Source: Ruegeria atlantica (GTDB lineage: Bacteria; Pseudomonadota; Alphaproteobacteria; Rhodobacterales; Rhodobacteraceae). Taken from it: a DNA stretch of 64,000 bases. The position numbers and the translations under genes are program-made. The stretch is taken from the NCBI GenBank assembly GCA_013032095.1, contig WQBJ01000007.1, positions 124,001 to 188,000 of the forward strand, given 5' to 3'. The notes beneath the pieces are model-generated. The model saw only the letters and a program-made list of their open reading frames with translations, did no database searches and had not been told where the DNA came from. Of this stretch, positions 16,695 to 24,878 are shown piece by piece; within the stretch, counting starts at the first letter, position 1; the number at the start of each line of letters is the position of its first letter.

Positions 16695-18017
16695 TCAACT
16701 GAGGATTGTGGGGCCAGACTGGATCTTTAGCCCCTGTTGCATCGCCCTCGGTTTCGGTCCACCGCTGGCCCAATCCAAAAGCTCGACCGTATGCACAACC
16801 GGAATTTCCGTACCCGAGCCGATCTGCATCATGCAACCGATATTGCCGGCAGCGATCACATCCGGCTTTTTAGCCTCAAGCGTCCTAACTTTGCGCTGTT
16901 TCAGTTTACCCGAGATTTCGGGTTGCATCAGGTTATACGTCCCCGCGCTGCCGCAGCATAAATGGCTGTCAGAAGGCTCTAACACGTTAAATCCAGCCTT
17001 TTTTAGCAGGTCCTTGGGGTGTGTTTTTATCTGCTGGCCATGCTGAAGCGAACAGGCCGCGTGATAGGCAATCGTCATGTCCCTGTACGAACCCTTGGGC
17101 AGGTCCAGTTGCACCAGAAGTTCACTGACGTCCATTGCAATACCGGAGACGCGCGCTGCGTCCTCAGCTAGCGGTTCGTTTCGGAACATGTGACCATAGT
17201 CTTTCACGGTGGTGCCACATCCACTTGTATTGACGACGATGGCGTCCAAGCCCTCAGCATCCATTTCGGAAATCCAGGCTCTAATATTGGCCTCAGCAGA
17301 TTTGTGGCTTTCCTGAACCCTGCCCATGTGGTGGGTGAGCGCCCCGCAACACCCAGCCCCGTCAGCCACAACAACCTCGCAGCCCAACCGAGTCAAAAGC
17401 CGGATTGTGGCGTCGTTGATATCGGTGTTCAGTGCCTTTTGGGCGCAGCCTGTCATAAGCGCCACCCGCTTTAAGCGCGTACTCTTAGGCGCAAAGCTCT
17501 GCGGGTCGTCATTCCGACTGACCGGAGGAATATGCTTCGGTGCCATGTCCAGCATCGCCCGCAACCGCGCATCCGGCATAAGAAACCGGAATGGTCGCCC
17601 CAGCTTGGCCCCGATCAGCGCCCAGCGAAACCGGGTCGGATAGGGCAGAATCTGTGCCAGCACCCACCTCAGCGCGCGATCGGTGAAGGGGCGCTTGTAG
17701 TTGGCCTCGATATACTCTCGCGCGTGATCGACCAGATGCATGTAATGCACACCCGATGGGCAGGTGGTCATGCAGGCCAGGCAAGATAGACAGCGGTCAA
17801 TATGCTTGACCGTTTTTTCGTCCGGCACACGCTCATTTTCGAGCATGTCTTTGATCAGATAAATACGCCCGCGCGGACTATCCAACTCATCTCCCAGCAC
17901 CTGATAAGTTGGGCAAGTCGCGGTGCAGAACCCGCAATGCACACAGCTGCGCAGGATTTCGTTGGAGCGCTGGATTGCCGGATCCTGCAACTGTTCTTCG
18001 GTGAATGTCGTCTGCAT
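16695..18017 (-). CDS. glcF: Glycolate oxidase iron-sulfur subunit GlcF
   Basis: A 440-residue subunit carrying electrons from the FAD subunits of glycolate dehydrogenase to the respiratory chain at the inner membrane. Two ferredoxin motifs are seen: CVHCGFCTATCP (Cys25, 28, 31, 35) and CLSCLACMTTCPSG. Two cysteine-rich CCG modules follow, GCCGALTHHMG and LCCGSAGTYN, as expected for GlcF. The start is ATG 18017, four bases after the glcE stop. Gene order glcD-glcE-glcF is canonical. Confidence 0.95.
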   Translation of the reverse strand: MQTTFTEEQLQDPAIQRSNEILRSCVHCGFCTATCPTYQVLGDELDSPRGRIYLIKDMLENERVPDEKTVKHIDRCLSCLACMTTCPSGVHYMHLVDHAREYIEANYKRPFTDRALRWVLAQILPYPTRFRWALIGAKLGRPFRFLMPDARLRAMLDMAPKHIPPVSRNDDPQSFAPKSTRLKRVALMTGCAQKALNTDINDATIRLLTRLGCEVVVADGAGCCGALTHHMGRVQESHKSAEANIRAWISEMDAEGLDAIVVNTSGCGTTVKDYGHMFRNEPLAEDAARVSGIAMDVSELLVQLDLPKGSYRDMTIAYHAACSLQHGQQIKTHPKDLLKKAGFNVLEPSDSHLCCGSAGTYNLMQPEISGKLKQRKVRTLEAKKPDVIAAGNIGCMMQIGSGTEIPVVHTVELLDWASGGPKPRAMQQGLKIQSGPTILS

Positions 18018-18021
18018 CGGC

Positions 18022-19122
18022 TTACCCCATCAGTCCCGGATTGAAGATGCCGCGCGGATCGAATCTTTGCCTTAACCCTTGTGTTAGAGCCTTTATCTCT
18101 GTCGGTTCGGGTTGGAAATGACCCAGAGATACGACAGTTTCGATTGCCCCTCGCACCAGTGTGGCATGGCCGTCAAACCTACCCAGATTTCCTCGTATGT
18201 CCGTGCCACTTGGGGCCCGTGCCCAGATCAGGCCACCTCCCCAATCGAACAATGTCTGATCCGCATTCAGCCGTGCCTCAATATCCGGCGCGTCTGTTGG
18301 TTTGACTGAAATCCGCCAGACATCACCGTCCTGCCCGTGAAACGGCCTGACATCACGAAGAGCGCGCCACAACTCGGCGGAGCCAGACGCCTCGGTGATC
18401 TCACCAAACCCTGACAAAACAGTCTTCAACCGGTCAATTCGATATGCCACTGAATCCGAAAACCCCTCGACCCGCAACAGGACACGACCGTCTTGCGGAT
18501 CAAACGCGGCCCCGCTCACTTCATACGGAGATTTCAGCGCCGCAGACATGACCTGTATGGCTTGAGTCAACTCCGCCACATGAACGATCAAGGTTGCAGT
18601 GGACTCGGGTTTTGGGAGCACTTTCAGCGACAGCTCAGTCAGAACCCCTAGCGTGCCCCAGGACCCTGCCATCAGTTTGACCAAATCATACCCGGTCACG
18701 TTTTTCATTACGCGGCCACCATTTTTGACCACCTGGCCCATGCCATCGACATAGCGCACGCCAAGAAGGAAATCCCGGCAGGCCCCGGCCTGAACGCGAC
18801 GCGGGCCCGATATATTGGTGGCAACAACGCCGCCGACAGTTGGCTCTCCGTTCGTGCCTAACAGACCGCGATGATCCATCGGTTCAAAGGCCAATTGCTG
18901 GCCCTCTGCTTCCAACGCAGCCTCGATATCGGCCACGGGCGTGCCGGCTTGCGCCACAAGGGTCAGGGCACCAGGCTCATACAAAGTAATGCCCGTCAGG
19001 CCGGAGGTTTCAATCATAGCCTCTGGGCCAGTCACACCACGGGTCCCGCCTCCGGCAATGCGCACCGGTTGCTGTAGCCCGGCCACCAACTCGGCCAGTT
19101 CGGCTTCTGTCTCAGGTTTCAT
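18022..19122 (-). CDS. glcE: Glycolate oxidase FAD-binding subunit GlcE
   Basis: A 366-residue FAD-binding (PCMH-type) subunit, shorter than GlcD. Family blocks include GGGTRGVTG near the N-terminus, HRGLLGTNGEPTVGGVVATNISGPRR, RDFLLGVRYVDGMGQVVKNGGRVMKNVTGYDLVKLMAGSWGTLGVLTE and the C-terminal LRQRFDPRGIFNPG. Together with GlcD and GlcF it oxidises glycolate to glyoxylate. It lies 23 bases after glcD and 4 bases before glcF. Marine bacteria use this complex on glycolate released by phytoplankton. Confidence 0.95.
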   Translation of the reverse strand: MKPETEAELAELVAGLQQPVRIAGGGTRGVTGPEAMIETSGLTGITLYEPGALTLVAQAGTPVADIEAALEAEGQQLAFEPMDHRGLLGTNGEPTVGGVVATNISGPRRVQAGACRDFLLGVRYVDGMGQVVKNGGRVMKNVTGYDLVKLMAGSWGTLGVLTELSLKVLPKPESTATLIVHVAELTQAIQVMSAALKSPYEVSGAAFDPQDGRVLLRVEGFSDSVAYRIDRLKTVLSGFGEITEASGSAELWRALRDVRPFHGQDGDVWRISVKPTDAPDIEARLNADQTLFDWGGGLIWARAPSGTDIRGNLGRFDGHATLVRGAIETVVSLGHFQPEPTEIKALTQGLRQRFDPRGIFNPGLMG

Positions 19123-19145
19123 TGCAAATCTTCTGTGTTAGAGCC

Positions 19146-20594
19146 TTATTGAGCCGCCAATTGCGCGACACGGCGTGCTTCAGATGCGTCCAATGGGAAC
19201 ACTTTCGCAGGGTTCAGCAGCCAACTCGGGTCGAAGACATCTTTGACAGCCATCTGCGCCTCGAGATCCTGCGGCGTGTACTGATGCGACATCAAATCCC
19301 GCTTTTCGATGCCCACCCCATGTTCGCCCGTCAGGCACCCGCCTACATCCACACACAGCTTGAGGATTTCGGCGCCGAACGCCTCGCATTTTTCAAGATC
19401 GCCGGGCTTGTTGGCATCAAACAGGATCAGCGGGTGCATATTGCCATCACCCGCATGGAATACGTTGCCAACCGGCAAGCCGTATTCCTCGCTCATTTCA
19501 CCGATCCGGCGCAGCACTTCGGGCAAGGACGAAACAGGGATCGTGCCATCCAGACACATGTAATCGTTCATCTGCCCCATCGCACCGAAAGCCGACTTGC
19601 GTCCCAGCCAGATCTTCGCACTTTCCTCGGCCGACTGACTTTCGCGCAACTCGACGGGGTTATGACGCTTGGCGATTTCGGTGATCTTCGACAGTTGGTA
19701 GTCGATCTCGGCCTCGGAACCTTCAACCTCGACAATCAACAGAGCGGTGCAATCGGGGTAACCGGCATGGGCAAAGTTCTCACAGGCCTTGATGCAGAGC
19801 GTATCCATGAACTCGATCGCCACCGGCAGGATGCCCGATTTGATGATGTCCGAAACGCATTCCCCGGCCACCTCGTTGTCGTCAAAGCCCATCAGAACGG
19901 GCCGTGCTCCTTCAGGCTTACGCAGGATGCGCAAAGTTGCCTCGGTCACTACGCCTAACTGCCCTTCCGAGCCACAGATCAGTCCAAGCAGATCAAGCCC
20001 ACCCGCATCCAAGTGCGCGCCACCGATCTCAACCACACTCCCATCCATAAGGACCATCTTCACGCCCAGCAGGTTATTGGTGGTCACGCCGTATTTCAGA
20101 CAATGCGCCCCGCCGGAATTCATTGCGATATTGCCCGCAATGGCGCAGGCCAGTTGCGAGGACGGGTCGGGGGCGTAAAAGAAATCCTCCTCCTCAACCG
20201 CGCCTGTGACGCTCAGGTTGGTGCGGCCGGTCTGAACACGGATGAAGCGGTTGTCATAGTCGGTCTCCAGCACTTCATTCATCCGGGCGACCCCCAAGAT
20301 GACGCAATCGGCGGTGGGTAAGGCACCACCAGCCAGAGAAGTGCCAGAACCGCGCGGCACCACCGGCACGCCCTCCTCATGGCAAATGCGCAGAACCTCT
20401 GAGACCTCTTGCGTGGTCGACGGCAAAACGGCCAACATCGGTGGGCAGCGATAAGCAGTCAGTGCGTCGCATTCGTAGACGCGAGTTTCGGCCGGATCGT
20501 GGATCACCGCACCTTCGGGAAGCACCTGCAACAATCGACTCAAAACCGCTGCCTTGCGGCGCAGAACATCGGGGTTTGGCGCTGGCATGTCCAA
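19146..20594 (-). CDS. glcD: Glycolate oxidase catalytic subunit GlcD
   Basis: A 482-residue FAD-linked oxidase of the GlcD/D-LDH family. FAD-binding PRGSGTSLAGGALP is at about residues 80-93; the C-terminal catalytic part has NVFHAGDGNMHPLI and GGCLTGEHGVGIEKRDLM with conserved His and Glu. Start: a TTG at 20594 lies seven bases after GAGGA; an ATG two codons in (20588) is the alternative. First gene of the glcDEF operon. An inverted repeat at 20611-20631 just upstream is a candidate operator. No adjacent glcC regulator is present. Confidence 0.95.
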   Translation of the reverse strand: MDMPAPNPDVLRRKAAVLSRLLQVLPEGAVIHDPAETRVYECDALTAYRCPPMLAVLPSTTQEVSEVLRICHEEGVPVVPRGSGTSLAGGALPTADCVILGVARMNEVLETDYDNRFIRVQTGRTNLSVTGAVEEEDFFYAPDPSSQLACAIAGNIAMNSGGAHCLKYGVTTNNLLGVKMVLMDGSVVEIGGAHLDAGGLDLLGLICGSEGQLGVVTEATLRILRKPEGARPVLMGFDDNEVAGECVSDIIKSGILPVAIEFMDTLCIKACENFAHAGYPDCTALLIVEVEGSEAEIDYQLSKITEIAKRHNPVELRESQSAEESAKIWLGRKSAFGAMGQMNDYMCLDGTIPVSSLPEVLRRIGEMSEEYGLPVGNVFHAGDGNMHPLILFDANKPGDLEKCEAFGAEILKLCVDVGGCLTGEHGVGIEKRDLMSHQYTPQDLEAQMAVKDVFDPSWLLNPAKVFPLDASEARRVAQLAAQ

Positions 20595-20610
20595 TGGCTG
20601 ATCCTCTCAT

Positions 20611-20631
20611 TTGGTAAAATAATATTACCAA
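20611..20631. promoter_or_regulatory. TTGGTAA/TTACCAA inverted repeat upstream of glcD
   Basis: TTGGTAA (20611-20617) and TTACCAA (20625-20631) are perfect 7-bp arms around an AT-only 7-bp centre. The TTGGT...ACCAA pattern recalls operators of the FadR-type GntR regulators (PdhR, LldR, GlcC), though their arms are usually closer. It lies 17 bases upstream of the glcD start and could affect both glcD and the divergent gene. Confidence 0.5.
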
Positions 20632-20676
20632 TTTTCTGATCTGGCAAGTTATGACGTCACGCCGTAGTGTCGCGCC

Positions 20677-21375
20677 ATGTCCTGGATCGCTCAATCTATG
20701 CCGTTTTCCCCGTTAGACTATGCCGCCTTGTTGTTGCTGCTGGGCGCATGGTTGTGGATCGGTTGGCGGGTTGAGAATCCCTCGCCACAGAAATCCTCGG
20801 TCAGCAAGATCATGGACGAGTACCGCCGCGACTGGATGAAGGAAATGGTGACCCGGCAGCCACGCATGTTCGATGCTCAGGTGGTTGCAGCCATGCGGCA
20901 GGGCAGTACGTTTTTCGCATCGACCACGATGATCGCCATCGGCGGCGGGTTGGCGCTGCTGGGCAATCCGCAGCGGCTGGCCGGGGTGGCCGAGGATCTG
21001 GCCCTTGGCTCTGCGCCTGCGCTGGTGTGGGAAGTCAAGATCTTAATTATACTGCTGTTTCTCGCCAACGCCTTTCTGAAATATGTCTGGGCGCATCGTT
21101 TGTTCGGATATTGCGCCGTGCTGATGGCCGCCGTTCCCAATGACCCAGAAGAGGCTAGCGCCTATCCCCGCGCGTCTCAGGCGGCTGAAATCTGTGTCAC
21201 CGCCGCGCGCAGTTTCAATCGGGGTCTGCGCGCCACCTATTTCGCGCTCGCTGCGGCGGCTTGGATATTAGGGCCTATCCCGCTGATGTTGGGCACGGTG
21301 ATCACGCTGGCGATGCTTTACCGGCGGGAGTTCGCATCTCTGTCCCGCACAATTCTGCTCAACACCGGATCGTGA
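20677..21375 (+). CDS. DUF599-family membrane protein
   Basis: A 232-residue protein with four hydrophobic segments (about 13-27, 83-100, 118-140, 185-215). The block SKIMDEYRRDWMKEMVTRQPRMFDAQVVAAMRQGSTFFASTTMIAIGG is typical of DUF599 in its DYRRxWM pattern. Function unknown. ATG 20677 lacks a clear ribosome-binding site; a second in-frame ATG at 20698 (MPFSPLDYAAL) is possible. Divergent from glcD. Confidence 0.8.
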   Translation: MSWIAQSMPFSPLDYAALLLLLGAWLWIGWRVENPSPQKSSVSKIMDEYRRDWMKEMVTRQPRMFDAQVVAAMRQGSTFFASTTMIAIGGGLALLGNPQRLAGVAEDLALGSAPALVWEVKILIILLFLANAFLKYVWAHRLFGYCAVLMAAVPNDPEEASAYPRASQAAEICVTAARSFNRGLRATYFALAAAAWILGPIPLMLGTVITLAMLYRREFASLSRTILLNTGS

Positions 21376-21410
21376 TCGCCGGTCGGGCTCAGAGAGGTTA
21401 GGTTCACGTC

Positions 21411-21758
21411 ATGAGATATCTTGTTCTGTGTGCTCTTATGGCCTCGCCCGCCTTTGCCGATGATCCGGTGATTGAAAACGCCACCGCCAAACGCAATGGG
21501 GATACGTGGCGATTCGATGTGACCGTCTCGCATCCAGAAACGGGTTGGGACGATTATGCCGATGGCTGGCGCGTGCTGGATATGGAAGGAAATGAGTTGG
21601 GGATGCGTGTTCTGCATCACCCGCACGAGAATGAACAACCCTTTACTCTATCGCTGAGCGGGGTGGCGATTCCTGAGGATACATCCCAAGTACAGGTGCA
21701 GGCCCGCACTAACGTGGATGGCTGGGCGGAAGACACGTTTATCGTCACCCTGCCCTGA
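21411..21758 (+). CDS. Small exported protein, unknown
   Basis: A 115-residue protein with a signal peptide (residues 1-16, ending FADD). The mature part looks like a single small beta-sandwich: WRFDVTVSHPETGWDDYADGW, GMRVLHHPHENEQPFTLSLSG, VQVQARTNVDGW. The HPHENEQPFT stretch may bind a metal. No family named. It is 35 bases downstream of the DUF599 gene in the same direction, with AGAGAGG upstream, so likely co-transcribed. The convergent flavodoxin gene ends at the next base. Confidence 0.7.
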   Translation: MRYLVLCALMASPAFADDPVIENATAKRNGDTWRFDVTVSHPETGWDDYADGWRVLDMEGNELGMRVLHHPHENEQPFTLSLSGVAIPEDTSQVQVQARTNVDGWAEDTFIVTLP

Positions 21759-22244
21759 TCAGAACACACCCATCTGCAAACCGGCGGCCATGGCCAACCC
21801 AATTTCACGACATTTCTCAAGCTGATCTTCGGGGATGGCTTTTTCGGCCATAATTGCCTCGGGTGTCTGCGCATGGGTGCAGATGATCAGTGGTGGTTGC
21901 ACCTCTTTCAACCGCCAGCCGGTGGCGATCCGGGCGGTTTGGCGGGCGGCGTTCTCGCCATCCGACCCGGCACAGATCATCTGGGCGTAAGGGCGACCCT
22001 CAATCTTACCCAGCACGGGATAGTAGCTGCGGTCAAAAAACTCTTTCATCAGACCCGAAATCGCCGCCAGGTTTTCGGGCGCGCAGAAGATGTAGCCATC
22101 GGCAGATAGCAAATCCTCGGGCCCGGCCTGATCTGCAAATTTCAGAACAACATTCGCCTCTGTCCGTGCCGCCTCGGCCGCGGCTTCGGCCATCTGCCGG
22201 GCACCGCCGGTGCGCGAGTGGTAGACGATCAGAAGCTGCGCCAT
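21759..22244 (-). CDS. Flavodoxin-family / NAD(P)H:FMN oxidoreductase-like protein
   Basis: A 161-residue flavodoxin fold. The N-terminal LLIVYHSRTGGARQMAEAAAEAAR is the FMN phosphate-binding loop; SADGYIFCAPENLAAISGLMKEFFDRSYY is the FMN-isoalloxazine region seen in WrbA and related flavin reductases. A cytosolic electron carrier or quinone reductase is likely. It starts one base after the rlmH stop and so belongs to the rsfS-rlmH operon. The exact partner is unknown. Confidence 0.75.
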   Translation of the reverse strand: MAQLLIVYHSRTGGARQMAEAAAEAARTEANVVLKFADQAGPEDLLSADGYIFCAPENLAAISGLMKEFFDRSYYPVLGKIEGRPYAQMICAGSDGENAARQTARIATGWRLKEVQPPLIICTHAQTPEAIMAEKAIPEDQLEKCREIGLAMAAGLQMGVF

Positions 22245-22245
22245 G

Positions 22246-22716
22246 TCAGACCCTGTGATAGGGGCCGCCCGACAGGATGGTTGCGGCCCGGTACAGTTGC
22301 TCGGCCAGCATCACACGGACCAGCATATGGGGCCAGACCATCGACCCGAATGAGATGGAAAAATCGGCCTCGGCCCGCAGATTAGGGTCTATTCCGTCGG
22401 CTCCGCCAATGATCAGCGCCAGATCCTGCCGCCCCGCATCGCGCCAACCGCCCAGCTTTTTTGCGAAATCCGGGGAGGACATCACCCGCCCCCTTTCATC
22501 CAATGTGCAGATCACCGCGCCCTTGGGCAGCGCCTTCCGCAGCAACGCACCCTCGGCCCCCATGCCGGCGTTTTTCTTGTCTTCGACCTCAATCACCCGC
22601 GCAGGACCAAGGCCCAGCGCACGACCGGTCCGGTCAAATCGTGTCAGGTAATCGTCAAGCAGGGTCTTCTCCGGTCCGGCACGCAATCGCCCGACCGCAC
22701 AAATGCTTATACGCAT
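22246..22716 (-). CDS. rlmH: 23S rRNA (pseudouridine1915-N3)-methyltransferase RlmH
   Basis: A 156-residue SPOUT methyltransferase that methylates pseudouridine 1915 of 23S rRNA using S-adenosylmethionine. Family marks: [99 protein letters not shown]. The trefoil-knot glycine loop and the C-terminal PYHR tail are both intact. It follows rsfS by 44 bases, the usual arrangement. Confidence 0.97.
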   Translation of the reverse strand: MRISICAVGRLRAGPEKTLLDDYLTRFDRTGRALGLGPARVIEVEDKKNAGMGAEGALLRKALPKGAVICTLDERGRVMSSPDFAKKLGGWRDAGRQDLALIIGGADGIDPNLRAEADFSISFGSMVWPHMLVRVMLAEQLYRAATILSGGPYHRV

Positions 22717-22760
22717 ATATCTCTCGCCTCCGGCCTGTTAATGCAGACCGGGATGGCGCC

Positions 22761-23120
22761 TCAGTTGGCCGAGGCGCTGCCGCCCTGGGGCAGCCACATC
22801 TTTTCCAGCTGGTAGAATTCACGCACTTCGGGGCGGAAGATATGGACGATCACGTCGCCCGTATCGATCAGCACCCAGTCGCCGGCATCCTTGCCTTCGA
22901 CCTTCGAGGTGAAACCGAATTCCTGCTTGATGCGATCCGTCAGCTTTTCCGCCATGGCCGAGACCTGACGGGTCGACCGACCCGAGGCAATCACCATGTG
23001 ATCCGCAACCGAGGATTTGCCTTGCAGGTTGATCTGCACGACGTCTTCGGCCTTGTCATCGGAAAGTGAGGAAAGGATGCGTTCAAGCAGCTTGTCGCTG
23101 ATTGACTGAGAGTGGGCCAT
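22761..23120 (-). CDS. rsfS: Ribosomal silencing factor RsfS
   Basis: A 119-residue protein binding ribosomal protein uL14 to block subunit joining in starved cells. Family blocks: LLERILSSLSDDKAEDVVQINLQGKSSVADHMVIASGRSTRQVSAMAEKL and GDWVLIDTGDVIVHIFRPEVREFYQLEKMW. Start ATG 23120 (MAHSQSISDK) is supported because it overlaps the stop of an 18-codon upstream ORF as TAATG; the in-frame alternative is TTG at 23147. First conserved gene of the rsfS-rlmH-flavodoxin operon. Confidence 0.95.
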   Translation of the reverse strand: MAHSQSISDKLLERILSSLSDDKAEDVVQINLQGKSSVADHMVIASGRSTRQVSAMAEKLTDRIKQEFGFTSKVEGKDAGDWVLIDTGDVIVHIFRPEVREFYQLEKMWLPQGGSASAN

Positions 23121-23176
23121 TACACCGGCCCCGTCATCGGCGGGCAAACCCGCCTGAGTATGTAGAGACAGAACAT
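23120..23176 (-). CDS. Short upstream ORF coupled to rsfS (18 aa)
   Basis: ATG 23176 is preceded by the near-perfect Shine-Dalgarno AAGGAGG five bases earlier, the best ribosome-binding site in this region. It encodes 18 residues (MFCLYILRRVCPPMTGPV) and stops with TAA sharing a base with the rsfS ATG. rsfS itself has no comparable site, so its translation probably depends on ribosomes finishing this ORF. A self-complementary CCCCGGCGCCGGGG at 23205-23218 lies upstream and could form a leader hairpin. Peptide conservation is unknown. Confidence 0.5.
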   Translation of the reverse strand: MFCLYILRRVCPPMTGPV

Positions 23177-23284
23177 AGTCCTCCTTTGCTGCGCGCCGTC
23201 AAACCCCGGCGCCGGGGTACTAATAAGGTAACAAGCGAAATGCAACATTTCAATGAAAGGCCCGGAAGGCGCTCGCACGGTGAC

Positions 23285-24637
23285 TCACTCTTTGGCGATC
23301 TGTTGCGAGTCTGCGCCGTCGTTCAGCAAACGAACCTCGCGCTGAGGGAAGGGGATCGAGATGCCTTCGGCCTTGAATGCGTCCCAAAGCGCCAGATAGA
23401 CATTGCCTCGGATATTGGTTAGACCCTTGGTCGGATCGCTGATCCAGAAGCGTAGGACATAATCCACGCTGCTGTCGCCGAACCCGGTGATGTGACAGAC
23501 CGGCTCGTGCGAGCCACCGCTGAGAACCCGAGTGACGGCCTTTACAGCCCGGATTGCAGCTGCACGCACCTGATGGGGGTCGTCGTCATAGCTGGTTCCA
23601 AACTCCAAATCCAACCGCACGAATTTGTCCGAATGAGACCAGTTCACCACCTGATTGGTGATCAGATCTTCGTTGGGGATCAGATATTCCCGCCCATCCC
23701 GTGTCACAACCGAGACATAGCGCGCGCCCAGCGCGTTGATCCATCCAAACGTATCGCCCAGCGAGATCACGTCGCCCGGTTTTATCGACCGGTCCATCAG
23801 GATAATGATCCCGGAAATCAGGTTCGACACCACCTTTTGCAGACCGAACCCGATACCCACACCGATTGCACCAGACAGCAGCGCGATACCTGTCAGGTCG
23901 AAGCCGAGCGTGCGGATCGCAGCCAGAAAGACCGCGCCGTACAGCAGCACCTGAATGCCTTTGGCCAGCAGAACCTGCATTGACGGGGTGATGTCATCAT
24001 TGCTCATCAACCCGCGCTCGGCGGCACGAGTGCCGATACGGGCCAGTGTCAGCAGGATGCCGACGAGCAGTACAGCCTGAATGATACCCAGCGCCGAGAT
24101 GTGCAGATCACCGATGGAAATCGCCACCCCGTCCAGAAACTGGGCCACGTCATCGGTCAAGTTCAGCGCAACCAGCGTTGCGTAGATCCACATGGCCCAT
24201 TTGAATATCCGCCGCAGCGTCCGGTTGCGCACCAGCCGCGCCACCAGCGCAATGGCCAGCCATGCCAGGGCCAGAGTCGCCACGACACCAATGATGTAAC
24301 TGCGCGATGGCCATGTGACCTGCTGCATCAACAAATACAAAGCCCAGGACATCGCCACGAAATAAACCAGTGTCAGGCGCTGCATTAACTGGACGAGAAC
24401 GCGCAATCGCCATTTCGGCCAGCCTTCGCGGGCGCGGGCCCAGGCCTCCCACCGGCCCTGCGTTACAAGTTTCAGGACGTAGGACAGCGCCCACAGAACG
24501 AGGATGATGACCAGCTGATGTTGCCGCCAACCCGGCGTTACGATCAGCTCGACAAGGTTTTCGAATTGCACGGAAAAGCCCGCGACCATGTTGTTATAGA
24601 GGTCCGACAGCGAGCTGGGGATCAGGTCTTGGTTCAT
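23285..24637 (-). CDS. MscS-family mechanosensitive ion channel
   Basis: A 450-residue inner-membrane protein. Hydrophobic segments lie at about 33-50, 84-104, 111-135, 141-160, 180-205 and 230-250. The pore helix and MscS signature follow: TGIALLSGAIGVGIGFGLQKVVSNLISGIIILMDRSIKPGD is the TM3/beta-domain boundary, then GWINALGARYVSVVTRDGREYLIPNEDLITNQVVNWS. It opens on membrane tension to release solutes in hypo-osmotic shock. The frame extends upstream to 24763, but ATG 24637 begins the homologous part. Longer than E. coli MscS because of extra N-terminal spans. Confidence 0.9.
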   Translation of the reverse strand: MNQDLIPSSLSDLYNNMVAGFSVQFENLVELIVTPGWRQHQLVIILVLWALSYVLKLVTQGRWEAWARAREGWPKWRLRVLVQLMQRLTLVYFVAMSWALYLLMQQVTWPSRSYIIGVVATLALAWLAIALVARLVRNRTLRRIFKWAMWIYATLVALNLTDDVAQFLDGVAISIGDLHISALGIIQAVLLVGILLTLARIGTRAAERGLMSNDDITPSMQVLLAKGIQVLLYGAVFLAAIRTLGFDLTGIALLSGAIGVGIGFGLQKVVSNLISGIIILMDRSIKPGDVISLGDTFGWINALGARYVSVVTRDGREYLIPNEDLITNQVVNWSHSDKFVRLDLEFGTSYDDDPHQVRAAAIRAVKAVTRVLSGGSHEPVCHITGFGDSSVDYVLRFWISDPTKGLTNIRGNVYLALWDAFKAEGISIPFPQREVRLLNDGADSQQIAKE

Positions 24638-24692
24638 AGCCCAAGATTGACCAGCGTTGCCCTGTGATGCAAGCCCGGTGCCGGATTGAACC

Positions 24693-24719
24693 TTGATTGA
24701 CGGCAAAGCCCGATATATC
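24693..24719 (+). promoter_or_regulatory. Candidate promoter upstream of leuC
   Basis: TTGATT (24693-24698) and TATATC (24714-24719) are separated by 15 bases, slightly short for sigma-70. Transcription would start near 24726, almost at the ATG of the small ORF at 24728, about 150 bases before leuC. Confidence 0.35.
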
Positions 24720-24727
24720 TGGAGCGC

Positions 24728-24826
24728 ATGAGACTCTATCTGGCCCCTGCACCGACGTTGCAAGACCGCACGCGCCTGCGTGAACGGTTCTTTGGGGCCG
24801 CCCGCACGGTTCTGGCCCGCCTATAA
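24728..24826 (+). CDS. Possible small leader ORF upstream of leuC (32 aa)
   Basis: ATG 24728 opens a 32-residue frame ending TAA 24824-24826. It is arginine- and leucine-rich (6 Leu of 32), begins [11 protein letters not shown] and ends TVLARL, with a CTA leucine codon just before the stop. It has no normally spaced ribosome-binding site and may be leaderless given the promoter position. Leucine-rich leader peptides control leu operons in other bacteria, but there are no consecutive Leu codons and no T-run terminator before leuC, so this remains tentative. Confidence 0.3.
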   Translation: MRLYLAPAPTLQDRTRLRERFFGAARTVLARL

Positions 24827-24878
24827 GCGGCGTCCAGCCACTCGCCAGCTATTTCTCATTACATACGGGAGAGGACCG

